64,000 nt of DNA from Mesodorylaimus sp. YZB2_4 (Eukaryota > Nematoda > Enoplea > Dorylaimida > Dorylaimidae), in the NCBI GenBank assembly GCA_030248295.1, contig JASANH010000873.1, positions 434,001 to 498,000 on the forward strand, in the 5' to 3' direction. Positions 12,501 to 26,039 of the stretch are shown here, one piece after another; the stretch's first letter is position 1, and each line of letters begins with the position of its first letter. Position numbers and translations under genes: made by a program. The notes beneath the pieces are model-generated. The model saw only the letters and a list, made by a program, of their open reading frames with translations, had not been told where the DNA came from and ran no database searches.

Positions 12501-15500
12501 ACTCGCTGACGTAAAGCATTATAAACCACGTTTTCGAATGTGTACATGTACAATGTAACCTAAAACGAATGACTCGACTCACACTTTCAAAGTAGTAAGA
12601 AACACAACTGACCTCGTGTCGCATAATTCGTCCAAGATTCAATACAATTCGACCAGCCAAATGAATGTCGGCCATCGACCACCAATCGTCACGAGTCGAG
12701 AAATGGCTATGTCTTGGTGATTCTAAAACGAGTCAGTCCAAATCGAAACAGAAGGGGAGACAAAACCAAGCGATACCTGGTATTCTGGATACTTTCGTGC
12801 ACAAATCCACGCCCACAAATTGAGCTCGCTCGAACAGGTATCCCCACGACAGCATCTGAATCTCGTAGCCGACCAAGATGTCTGGGTCATATCTACACAT
12901 GCAGAATTTGGGTCACGCAAAGAGCACCCAAAACTTGGCTAGGGCCACAAGGTGATACATTTAAGGACCAAAACCAATCTTTTTTGACCTGCGGAGACCA
13001 ACTTTCTTGAAATCTCAGCCTTATCAAGTCCAGCAGGTTTTGGCCAAAAATGCTTGCTTTGCTTTGGGATGCACTCACAACCAGACAAAATATTTAGCGG
13101 TTATATTGCAATCAGAGATTTTTTTAAAGGTTTTTCTCGACTTACGATTAACAACATTTTAAAAAACCCATACTTTCATGGAACCTGGACAATTTTCCGG
13201 GAGACAAATTATCCTATCATCTCGATGGGAACTCCTGATCAAACCATGGCCTCGTTAATGTCCTGGCCTGACTCTAAGGCCCTAGAAATCAAAGGGCTCT
13301 GGTTCCTCATTCCTAAATAGAGCTCTGTAGGTTCCAGTCCTGAAACTTCCTACGCCCAAGTTAATATAACGCGGGACCTATGCTAACCTCGAGTTGCACT
13401 TGTTATCACGAGGACTCTAATATAGGAGACATCTATAGAACGTATTCCGCAAAGATTTTGCCCCCAGCTAGAAGAACTGAATCACTAACAGATTGGAATC
13501 AAGAAAAACTGTAACAGAGTGAAAAACTGGACCGCTAACCTCAGTGTGCGGGTTCGATTCCCGCTCGAGATCCACTTTTTTATTGCTTTTTGCTACTTTT
13601 GGTCACCCGTTTTGGGAACCGCTAGCCATCAAAATGACCTACCCTGTATACACAGCGATCGTTTGTCCTATTCATATTAGCAGGTGATCAACATCTCATA
13701 ACACGTGAACAAAATGTTCCACGCGGCCATCTGACTATTTCAAGCTAGCCATTTCTGATATCATGGCTAGAAGCAGTTAAAGCTCTACAGAATGCCGTCT
13801 TTGGATACGACGGTGTCCGACAATGAGTCGGCTTTTCTTTAGATAACGCGCCGGTGCAGTGTAGAGTGCAGCACACTGTCGGATAGAGCGTCTATTTTTT
13901 TGGTTGTGAGGTAATTTTGGTCAGCCCCTCTTGTGACAGGTGAGTCGCTTTCTTCCAAACTTTGCTTGTCATGAAGAATGCCTGGAAATCTGAAAATTGG
14001 TCTTTGAGCTGTAATTCGGTATATGATGCGAAAGAACAAAGCTGACACAGGGATCCACGATGTACTCATGGCTGTTATTGGAAGCATGCCACTGCGCAGT
14101 TTCAGCTTTGTTCTTTCGCATCAGGTATCAAATTATGGCTCGTTCATCGATTCACAGGCATTCTTCATGACAAAGTTTTGAAGAAAGCGAATTACTAGTC
14201 ACGCTGACCGAATGTCATATCCGGCATGGAACCATACAAATGGACGCTCTGCCCAGCAGTGTACTTGACGTTACACTGCACCCACGCATTTTCATAAGGC
14301 CAACTCATTGTCGGACACCCTCAGTATCTTCTAAAAAGGCTAAATCTCTTCCAGATATCCCTAAATTTCCCCTCTCTCCTACATTTAGTAATTCTTGTGA
14401 TTGCAATTGTTCCCTTTTAAGCATAACGATAAGACCCTGTAGCTCTCTTTGTATAGACCCCTCAGGAATCCCCTTACTCATGGATTAAGTACACTTACAC
14501 TCTAAGCACATCGACCAGCGCGCTGAACAAGGCCAACTCAGAGTCGACCACTTTGCAATGAAATCGATCGAAGCCTCTCAGGACACTAACCTGAAAATCG
14601 ACCTATATAACCACGTTGCACCCACCTACACTCTATACCTGTTTCTTATCATCCGCACTGGCACAAGTAACGACCACGCCTTTAATTAAATGCCGACCCG
14701 TCGCATTGTCCACTTGCAACGCGTAAAACACAGCCCCGACGCTGTCGAACTCCGGATCAGGTCGAAGATCGTGACGCGTATGCGCATGGATTTCAACACT
14801 CATTACAGTCAAGGCTGGTGCCTAAAACATAAGATTAACTTTTTCTAAGCAGTAAGATAACAAACTTACTCCTTGCGTTATCTGCGCCCCCACCAAGTTC
14901 ACTTCAGTAGAATTGAACCCGAAGCTATCCAAGACAGTTGGTGCATCCAACTCGGATACATTCTTCTTTTGTTTTTTTGGCTTCGGCTTCGATTTCCGAG
15001 CCTGAAACGAGCAGCGTGTTCGTCCTGCTGTTAAAAAGCACATCGGAAACATGCCTTCGGTTTTGGAGTTAAACGCGGTTCTTCAGTTGCTTTGCGCCGA
15101 CGCACGTTAAATTTCTTCGGCTGACGAACTTTCGTTAAAACCACGTTTTTTCGGTAAATCGACTTCTTCAAGGTCACGCGTGAATCATTGAGCAGTTCAG
15201 CATCGTGGGCCGACTCGAAAGTAATGTCGAGTGGCGCTATCGCCACTCCAGGGTGAGACCATGTTAGCCGTCTCCCGATTCTTTTTGCAGCAACAATCGA
15301 CGGAGTCCGCATTCTCTTTTCTGACGACAACACGACCGTAGCTTTGCTCTCCCGACGACGACCAACGGCAGACTTCACTGTCACTGAAGTTGGAGTTTCC
15401 ACCAACCCCTTTGTCCGATTGGAAGTCTCTTCCACGCCACTTCTTCCCTCGTCCATCAGCACAGACTCGTCGGGTGCCAACCGGCCTTGCAGCTCTTCAA

Positions 15501-18500
15501 TATCCATGACATCAATGTCATTGGCTTCAGCATCGATATTGGATGTGGGTCGCTCCAGTTTTTGTTTGTTCCTTGGACAAGCCAACCACTCGTTCATTTC
15601 TTTCCTTGTTGGTAGTTTTCGTGCCAAGGTTACCACAGGTTTTGGATCTTGATGCCAAGGTGAATTCCCTGTCGATCCACCTGGAACGTCGTCAATGACT
15701 GCGGGCGCGGCTGGTTCATCGTACCCATTGACTCTCTGACTAAAAGAGCATCCCTCGCCGAATTCATTTGAAATTGGACTTTGAGCAATATGAACGCCGA
15801 TATCGGACTCCAAATCACTTCCGTCCGATGACAAATCAACCAACTCAGTACTTTCGTCGACATCGCCTATTGGCCCATCGACTTGCTCGATTCTGTAAAA
15901 CAAGAAACCACATCATTGCATAGATCTGACAGGTACGTGTAAATATTTGCCACATACCTGCTCGCATCGCCTTCGACGTCATCCTCGTCACTAAATTCCT
16001 CAATCTTTTGAGACATTTCAACTTCTTCCCGAGCTTCGTCGTCGTCGTCTTCTTCTTCATCGCTTTTCTCTTGGCTCTCATCCTCGTTTTGGTCACCCTC
16101 AGGAAGGTCTGGCTCAAGATTAAGGACCAAGCATGACACATGCTCAGGATCCAGTAAGTCCGCAAAAGCGCCTGCGATGCTGTGATCTAAATATGAAAAG
16201 GTTATAAGGCATAAAAAGCACAATTAAATCCTACCTGAAGTCAGAGACAGATTTCTAAATGAAATGTCTCCTGCTGCGCCAGTTTCGCTCGTTTTTACAG
16301 AATTATCGAGCGATTCCTGCTCCTCAGCCAGCCTAAAACAGTTTATCTACACTCTAATTCGTCCGCAAATTCCTGTTTTCAAGACAACGTACTTTTCTCG
16401 CCTCGTTTCCAGAATCTTCTGCAATGTTTCGAATTGCATAACTTCATTCGGCGGCATAGACAAATTCGGGCGATCTTGAAATTTTGAATCAATAGTTGGA
16501 TAACTAGGGAATCCTCTAAAACCATTACCTTGCGATAAAGGTGCAGTCGGAGAGCTGTCGATACGCATGACTTTCCTTCGATCGATCTCGTCTTTCCAAA
16601 TAAACCGAAGGCCAGGATTTTGAACACCTGCGAAAGCGATTTTTACAGTCGGACTTGGCGTTTAAAAAAGTTTAGCGTACCTGTCGTATCGCTACCAGTA
16701 GCTCTAATAATATCCGTCACCAAACAATCCGCTTCCAACTCGCAAGTCGACATGCGCTCGATCTCAGGTGGCAACCGGAAACGACTGGAAGTACATGAAG
16801 AACAGGTGACTCGCAGTTGTGAGCAATAAGTTTCCTAACCTGTCTAAGTGACTGACATTCCAAACTTTCTGCGAGATATCGACAGATTCAGAAACAGATG
16901 ATCGTCTCCCTGGATGTTCGATAATTCCTAAAATGGCAAGGAATATATAGCTCAATTATGTACCAAATATGCCACTGCTCATACCATTAAATCTAAATTT
17001 CACGTCCTTTGTCAATATGTAATCCATCCCGTACAGATCGTAGTCGATTAGGAACTAAAAGAAATGACTTTCCGAAATGGGAAAAGGGGACCCAGACTAT
17101 GTTGGTACCTTCAGTTCAAATGGCAAGTGCAATTCGTGTGGCTGAAATGAGATGTTCATAATGGCGCCACTTTGTATGATTTCACCGGCCCTGTTATAGC
17201 AGAGTTTATATAAGACAGTCACGGCATGAAAAATCCAACTGACCTTTTGATATTGAGCGGATTGTAGAAGTAAATTTTCAAGAACAACGCTTCGTCCGAG
17301 TGATAGCCGTAGAAAGGTCTGAAAGCAATGTATGACCAACTTGAATTATGGCACTGACAGGTTGGTTATTGCATCGCAAAAGGTGGCTCAACAAGTCAAT
17401 CAAAATGCTTGCCGTAAATTCGTTAGCATTTGCTGAGTTCCTTCCTAGGCATGATTCGAGATATACAGTATATACTGTAGCTAAAAGAGAGTACTGTACG
17501 CGCTTCTTCAAGCGCATATTACATCTCGGATTATCCGTACATCCCAATGAATTTTGAAGCCCGTTTTAGCCAGGTTCGACCGATAAGGCAATTATCGGTA
17601 TCGGCCGATAAACCCGATAATTTTTGAAAACTTAAAATGTTCAAGTTTTATGGCGGGAAATTTCAATTTTGGTCAGATCTCCATCCTTAAAATGCGCAAT
17701 TTTTTAATTTCGCATGCTAGGCTTCCTTTGAAGACCAATTTGAATCAATCTGGTAGCCCAAGATCTCGGGACTGAAGACTATGTAAGTTGCAATATCCCA
17801 ACTAAATACTCCTCTTCGCAGGTGTCATATAATTGAGGCAACGCATGACACCCTTTAGGACCAGCTGTGTGACACTGTCAGGAAGTGGGCATAAATATTA
17901 AAACCCAGCTGGCAGGACACGGTGTGGATGCTTGAGTAAAAGGAAGTTACTCATGAAACAGCAGAGTTCCCTTTATTTGAACTGCAATATGAGCTGGATT
18001 TTGATGCGTCTATCTTACTGGCTGCGGTACATTATGTGCACATGCACACCCTGGAAGCTTGAATGAGACCCGTCTAAAACTCATTTTGTTAGACTCTAGG
18101 GAGGGATAATGAGTGAAATATGCAAAGCAGATCCTTTCGCAACTTTTTAAGGGCTCTAGTGTTAGACTGGGGCCCTGACCCTGATCCCCATCCCAAAAAA
18201 CGTGCATCGGGGATTCACCCTCAAACACTTTTCCGCGTCCAGATAAACGAAAATACCCACGAAACATAGTATCAGCATCATGTGCAATGTTGTGAGATGA
18301 CTGAGATGTTTATACTTATAGAAAATAGTTCCGATGCAGGACAAACTTCATGAAGTTTTTAGAACATGTCAAGAAAAGAAGTGAACAGATAGACGGACTT
18401 AAACAGCCAGAAAGCTTTTTTCTATCGCAGCCCCGTCAGAGTTATCTCAGCCCCAGAAGACCCTGAAGGCCATCACCATTCCTTTCCCTGACTGCAAATG

Positions 18501-19586
18501 GGGAAAGACTAACCTTATCCCCAAAATCTCACCCAAGGGTGAATGCTACGACTGCAGCGATAATTTGTAGTCATAGCCCCTTTTTTGAGTCAAACTAACC
18601 TGTAATTTATTGTGCCGCGGGGGCCTGAGAAGGACTCTTGTTTCTGAGTGCACAGTATAACGTTAATAACAATACGACACGAGGCAAAGAGGTCGCCTTC
18701 ATTGAGAAGCATGCAAGTAACAAGACAGGGCTAGCCCTACCTCCTCCCCATAACCTTAGCCTATGCAACACACAGCAAACTGCTTTTAGTGTAAACTGCT
18801 TTGGTGCCATTGCGGGCATCCTAGTAAGAAAAGTCATGATCATGTTGATCGTGACTTAGCTCCAGACTGTTCTTGGGCACTGACCTCTTTGATCGAGAAT
18901 CCGTAGCTCCCTGCTCCTCGTCATAATCACTATCAACAGGCCGTATGTGCGCCCTAAACTCTTATTGATAGGGAAATCTACATTATCGGCAGCACAAATT
19001 ATCGGTATCGGCCGATAACCGATAACGCAATTATCGGCCGATATTATCGGTCAACCGATATATCGGTCGGACCTGTCTTTATAGCCCAAAGCTTATATGG
19101 TCACAAGCTGCGCCTTCTTCCAGAGTACTACATAGGTACGCACCCGAACACTTACATTGCACGGAAAGGTACAATCTCATGCACGAATTGCCGCTGAAAC
19201 TTCTGTTTTCCATTATTCTTGCCTTTTTCACCATTTCCAGAGGAGGCATCCAAGGCAGCATCGAGCGCGGCGGCAAAGTGCCTCAAGAAGTCCTCGGAGG
19301 GAGATGGAACAGGCGACGGAATACAAAAGTAAGGAAAGAAGCCATGGATGTGCAGACAGCACTTTTGGCCTGAAGCATTCAGACAATGAGACGAGCAACA
19401 GAAGGAGGAGCAATAAGTCATACCTGCGGGAGTACTGCCGAAAATTCGAAGAACGGGCACTTGCTTAGCAGAAATCCCACGCAGAGAGGTCGGTGCCCTA
19501 TCGAGGTTTTGCAACGGAGGTGCTGTATAGTGATCACAGGTGACGATGCGGACAGCAAACACAGCCTCTGATCTTGGCACAGCCAT
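9576..19586 (-). CDS. REV3: DNA polymerase zeta catalytic subunit REV3
   Basis: Large minus-strand gene of about 30 exons. The N-terminus at 19586 reads MAVPRSEAVFAVRIVTCDHY, then IFGSTPAG and CLHIHGFFPYFC, matching the REV3 N-terminal domain. Exon 17244-17318 encodes PFYGYHSDEALFLKIYFYNP and exon 17109-17190 EIIQSGAIMNISFQPHE. The polymerase half includes YDPDILVGYEIQMLSWGYL (about 12.8-12.9 kb), motif A DFQSLYPSIIIAYN (about 12.0 kb), the motif C residues YGDTDS split by an intron near 11.4 kb, and KKRYVGYAYETLDQKEPVF. The C-terminus has two Cys clusters (CAVC...CVEC, then CGIC...C...C), which in REV3 bind Zn and a [4Fe-4S] cluster and the accessory subunits. REV3 extends DNA past lesions (translesion synthesis) together with REV7. 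By my exon count the protein is about 1,400-1,500 residues, far shorter than vertebrate REV3 (about 3,100), because the disordered middle is small. Three introns contain mobile-element-like insertions. Confidence 0.95.
10427..10766. mobile_element. 324-bp non-autonomous hAT-type MITE with 8-bp target duplication, in a REV3 intron
   Basis: The element runs 10435-10758. Its ends are inverted copies: TAGCGTTCGTTCGCGATC at the left and, read inward from the right, TAGCGTTCGTTCGGGATC. Both sides are flanked by the same 8 bases, CCCGTTTG (10427-10434 and 10759-10766). An 8-bp target duplication is the hAT superfamily habit. The inside is AT-rich and has no transposase. It lies in the intron between the REV3 exons encoding the palm/thumb end (VLVITK) and RRLQKDRRSEPRIKERV. 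Confidence 0.85.
13530..13580 (+). repeat. tRNA-like fragment (T-arm, B box and oligo-T), probable SINE or tRNA pseudogene
   Basis: A perfect 5-bp T stem (GCGGG/CCCGC, 13548-13564) closes the loop TTCGATT, giving a canonical Pol III B box. An oligo-T run follows within 12 bases, as in a Pol III terminator. The upstream TGGACCGCTAACC resembles a Ser-type anticodon arm, but no 5' acceptor strand or D arm pairs with it. It is therefore read as a tRNA-derived repeat fragment, not a working tRNA gene. It sits in the same large REV3 intron as the fold-back element at 13812. Confidence 0.6.
13812..14319. mobile_element. Fold-back element with arms of about 220 bp, in a REV3 intron
   Basis: The left arm (about 13812-14041) and the inverted right arm (about 14098-14319) align over more than 200 bases with gaps and substitutions. 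Both start GGTGTCCGACAATGAGT. Both carry GTGCAGTGTA, a match around GAGCGTC, CTTTCTTC..AAACTTTG, ATGAAGAATGCCTG, and at the inner end GATGCGAAAGAACAAAGCTGA. Only about 55 bp separate the arms. No open reading frame resembles a transposase. I found no matching target duplication at the outer ends, so superfamily is unassigned. The transcript could form a very long imperfect hairpin. Confidence 0.82.
17464..17479. repeat. Perfect 16-bp palindrome in REV3 intron 2
   Basis: TACAGTATATACTGTA is its own reverse complement. It lies about 90 bp outside the left end of the CAGG-ended element at 17571. Function unknown; it may be a coincidence of AT-rich intron sequence. Confidence 0.6.
17571..19075. 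mobile_element. About 1.5-kb element with ATCGGCCGAT-rich terminal inverted repeats, in REV3 intron 2
   Basis: The left end reads CAGGTTCGACCGATA and the right end, inverted, CAGGTCCGACCGATA (14 of 15 equal). Just inside both ends lie several copies of TTATCGGTATCGGCCGATAA-like sequence, so the termini are nested palindromes. CAGG-type ends with subterminal palindromic clusters are typical of hAT non-autonomous elements. I see no transposase in either strand. The 8 bases on each side differ (GTTTTAGC left, TCTTTATA right), so no target duplication survives or the ends are slightly misplaced. The intron is 1.84 kb, almost all of it this element. Confidence 0.75.
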
Positions 19587-20542
19587 TTATCGCCATCCAA
19601 ATATCTATCTAGATATCTAGATAAATCAAGTCAAGATCGAGCAGAAAAGCACGATTTTTCGCGGGAAAAACTGAACGGAGGTGCTCCGTTAATTACCGCC
19701 ACTAGCAGACATTGATTTTCAGGTCTGGTTGAGGGTGCGAAATTTAAAATTTTCACTGTTTCGACGATGGTTTATAGCTCGTCTCAACCCAAGGGTGATA
19801 AGTACACACAAGAAATAACCATGATAAACTACAGGATTACATTTTAAACAGTTCACGTGAAGCCAGAATGCGCATGTTTTCTTGCAATTGTTTGAGTATC
19901 TTCCACTCCCTCGGATTCCATCCCCGAAGCACACAAGCAAACTGTCACCTATCATACCAACATCGTCATAGTCAGAAGTGCAACGGCAACGGACATCCTT
20001 TTGGGGAGTTGTCTTTTGTTTTCCGCTCTGCATGTTTTCCTTGGCTGTATTTGACGATATCCACATTCTTCTCTTCCCTTTGGTGAGCACATGGCAGATT
20101 GGTGCAGCGCACTGATGAGGCTGGTTTCACTCGCATATTTCTCAAAGAAGACGAACGAGCAATGGGAATGAAGAGACAAAAAACCAGACTCGTTGAGACC
20201 TATGCAATGTGCCTAGGTGTGTTATGAAGGGAGGACTAGGCCCGCAATGACGAGGGATATTCATTTTCCACTCAACGTGTTGTTGGCTGTCAAACTACTT
20301 TCAAGTGCTGTTGCTGACAGGGGATGGAATGAGTAGAAAACTAGGACACGAGGACTCCGCGTGCTCCCTCTCCCCCACAGCTTGGCTCACTCACTGCCTA
20401 ATTGGCTCGTATGGACCCAGCTGTGGCTTAGTAGATTTGGGCGGGACCTGTCGGTTATGTGATGGTGCTATGTGGGTGGTACCAAAGATGGCGCCACGTA
20501 CCATCTCTGCATTCATGAGATCATAACTTCAGGCATGGTGCA
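19587..20542. other. Region between REV3 and TDH starts, with exon-like minus-strand frames
   Basis: This divergent region should carry both promoters. On the minus strand, 19841-20090 has two competing exon-like readings: a Cys/His pattern resembling part of a PHD finger (CRC....NCKKTCAFWLHVNC) and, in another frame after a CAG acceptor, GWNPREWKILKQLQENMR running to a TAA. Neither can be completed into a gene, so no CDS is called. Confidence 0.4.
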
Positions 20543-23321
<2,779 letters not shown>

Positions 23322-23391
23322 CTGTTACTATTACACTGGAGCTTGCAGTATTTTACTCTTTCGAGCATGTTAACCATACCAGAGTCGAGCT

Positions 23392-23397
23392 AATAAA
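23392..23397 (+). terminator. Poly(A) signal AATAAA of TDH
   Basis: Canonical AATAAA 71 bases after the TDH stop. The convergent minus-strand gene stops at 23427, only 30 bases further on, so the two 3' UTRs almost certainly overlap. Confidence 0.7.
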
Positions 23398-23426
23398 ACA
23401 TGCTACAATGCCTCGCAACATGCTGG

Positions 23427-26039
23427 CTAGACATCCAGCGGATCCTGTGACGCCTCCAACACCATCTCCTCGCCATCTTGCCTGATACGAATATACGGCC
23501 GCAGCAGCTGTTGTATGGTCTCGAAACAAGCCTTATTCTTGGCCCCTTTCTTGGTCGTATCTGAAGCTGTTCCAACACGTACCTTGTCCAAGAATACTGT
23601 GGCTTCAAATGATGATTCCGGAGTGAATTGCACCTCGTACGGCACCTTGGCTTTCGTGCACGACTGCTCGATCCGTTGGACTGAATTCATCGAGTCGCTG
23701 GTTGCATTCAAATGCAGACGGACAGACTTAAGTGACAATTCTTTCCTGGCCGCCTCGCTGGTTTGATCACGACTGACACGCCGAACCGCGACGGCTGCCT
23801 CTGCCGCTGGAATCGGAGCGGGTGCTTTGTCCGCAGCTTTTGGTTTCGCACTAATAGCCAAAACGCCGTTCTCTTCAATAATGCGAATTCCCTCAGTGAA
23901 TGCGGGCTTCAGAAGCGATTCGATCGATTTCGAGTAGCACTCGCTGGCACTTTCCTTCTCCTTGCCTCGAGGCGGTATGCGTCCTTGCTGCCGATGCAAT
24001 TCCACTTTGCCCACGATAACGATTATCTCTTCTTTCCATCCGCCCAAATGTTGCCGCTTCAGGTCCAAAGGCAACTCTTCCAACTTGGCCGCCTCCTAAA
24101 AGATCAACAGTGGGTATTCCCCCAACGTATTGACATATAGATTAAAAAAGACAACATACCGTCAGACATCTTTCTGGATCCGTGTTCCGTGTAGCTTCTG
24201 CAATTCCAGCTAGCCGTTTCCTGAGGCCAGTAAAAGCTTGTTCAAGCGGCTCGAACCGACCTAAGGACGGTGGATCCCATTCGCCTCTGACGTCACGTCT
24301 TGTGTACAACTCCATTTCCAAATCGGTGGTGGGACCGACTGACTTCTCTTGCACTTGACGCACATCGAAAAACGGCCGTTGAAGTACCTCGAGGGCCCGT
24401 CGACAAGCTTCGATGCGAGATCGCGATTGAGAACCCCAGTACACTTGTTCCACAATGAGAACGTCATCGATCTAAAAAGTGGCAAATATAGGCAGTCCAC
24501 AGATGTAAAAACACAACACATCTCGTACTTGCAGGTAGCAGGTATGAACGCCATCGTTAAAATGGATCCTCCATCGACATTTGGCTCGATTGGTAGCCTG
24601 ATTCAGCACATCCAGGGACTCGCTCGGTTGACGTTGCTGCTGCATCACCATCAATTCGGCTTTCACAGCTTGTAGTCCTTTCATTTTGATAGCGCAAACA
24701 GGTGAGGTGGTTACCACTACTGAACCGTCAGTACCACCTCGGGCTGGTTTCTTGGCTGCGGGTTCATCCTCAGATGCCTCCTTGCGCTTCTTCGTACCAC
24801 GCTTACCGCTGTCTAAAAGACATTACTCTCGAATTATCGTTATCGTTCGAATAGACGACGCACTTACATTCAGCGGACACCTTTCCTCCTTTAACGAATA
24901 CCTGTTCGGCAACTTCACGTCGCCGCTCGCGTCGTTCCTCAACCAGTCCATCGCTCATAGCAGCTACTTTGACCATGAGCGCGTCGTCGTATCTAAAAGG
25001 CGGAGGGTTCAGGGGTCGTTGGCGTGTTTAGTTGGCTAGAGGCCCCATGTTCGGAATCCTATGCTTCAAACCCTTCTCTCTACGCGTCTACAAGCACGTT
25101 AGCATTTGCACGTTGCTTATCGTCGAGTGGTTCAGGAAATTTTCGGCGGCCATCTATGTAAAATGTATATGTTCGGGCATTGTTCTCAGACCCTATTATT
25201 AATACGGGGTTCTAGTTGCAACTCGTGCAGACAGACGTGGGAGAAAGTGCGGCCGACCGAAGTCGGCGGGACAAAAATTCCGACTGGAGGTAGGCAAGTT
25301 TCGCGACTATGGCTGACCTAGAAACATCAACCCGAGGGGTTGACGTCCCAGCCAGGGGAGAGTATCGATTACTCTCCCCCACTCGCCATGGCCTGCCCGG
25401 TAGGGGTTACATAGTGCTGTGATTGGTGCGGAATAGTGAAGTGATATTTTGAACTGTACCACAACCCAGCATCGACCGATCCGACCTTGAGTCTAGATCT
25501 GGATCCCGATCCGATTAGGCCAACCCGATTAAAAAATTCAAGTGCGATGACGCGACAACTGGCACACGTCCTCTCCAAACTGTTTTGTTTTTCCTCGCTC
25601 CAAAGGGATGGAAACACGAGAACAGACCGGCGCTTAACCAGGGTTCAACGTAAATTTTGGTGGAAAAATGAAGACCTACGCATTACAGCACGCCTGCACA
25701 ATAATTTCTATCGCATACGCATCATGTGCAAAAATTTTATTTCCGATACGGCCGATCCAGGGGTCAGATCGGATCGGTCGATGCTGGAGTCGCTTCTGAT
25801 TTAGCAAAAAACTTTGAAAAAACACTGTTCGGTTCTATTTGAATATACGCTTTTTTCCCGTGCACTTACTTGCATCCAAGAAATTCCATGTTCGCGAACA
25901 GTTGCGATAAACAGAGAAGCCGATTCCGCGTCATCGAATGATCCGACCAATGTCGTTCCAAAAACGCCTGTCGCAGTTGCCACATTTCATTACTTTCCCA
26001 CGTTTTTCGGAATTTATTCCAATCTGGATTTTCCTCCAT
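23427..26039 (-). CDS. XTBD-domain protein with C-terminal dsRNA-binding-like region (CDKN2AIP/NKRF-type XRN2 adaptor)
   Basis: From ATG 26037-26039 the first exon encodes MEENPDWNKFRKTWESNE, then LRQAFLERHW and NRLLCLSQLFANMEFLGCK, which is the XRN2-binding domain (XTBD) seen in CDKN2AIP, CDKN2AIPNL, NKRF and nematode PAXT-1. The next exon (about 24868-24995) continues RYDDALMVKVAAMSDGL, the end of that domain. Then come a basic, NLS-like stretch (GKRGTKKRKEASEDEPAAKK) and segments with dsRBD-like features (CRWRIHFNDGVHTCYLQV). The last exon, 23427-24083, includes VPYEVQFTPESSFEATVFLD and KNKACFETIQQLLRPYI, a plausible dsRBD strand-helix order. XTBD proteins hold the nuclear 5'-3' exonuclease XRN2 and tune its stability and location. 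The first intron (about 850 bp) contains a MITE-like repeat. Which of the XTBD families it belongs to is uncertain. Confidence 0.82.
25328..25379. repeat. Two adjacent perfect hairpins in an intron
   Basis: TCAACCC-GAG-GGGTTGA (about 25328-25344) is followed by GGGGAGAGTA-TCGAT-TACTCTCCCC (about 25355-25379). Both stems are perfect. They lie in the first intron of the XTBD gene, about 90 bp from the MITE-like repeat. Role unknown. Confidence 0.65.
25466..25787. mobile_element. 322-bp MITE-like element in the XTBD gene's first intron
   Basis: The two ends are inverted copies of CCAGCATCGACCGATCCGA (19 of 19), and similarity continues weakly inward (CTGGATC in both arms). There is no coding capacity. 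The flanking bases do not show an obvious target duplication (ACCACAAC on the left, AGTCGCTT on the right), so the family is not assigned. Its ends share the CGACCGAT core with the larger element at 17571-19075. Confidence 0.72.

Noticed and set aside
13530..13580. Functional tRNA gene
   Set aside because: Only the T arm and terminator are good; no paired acceptor stem or D arm upstream.
17571..19075. An 8-bp target duplication around the CAGG-ended element
   Set aside because: GTTTTAGC on the left and TCTTTATA on the right share only four of eight positions.
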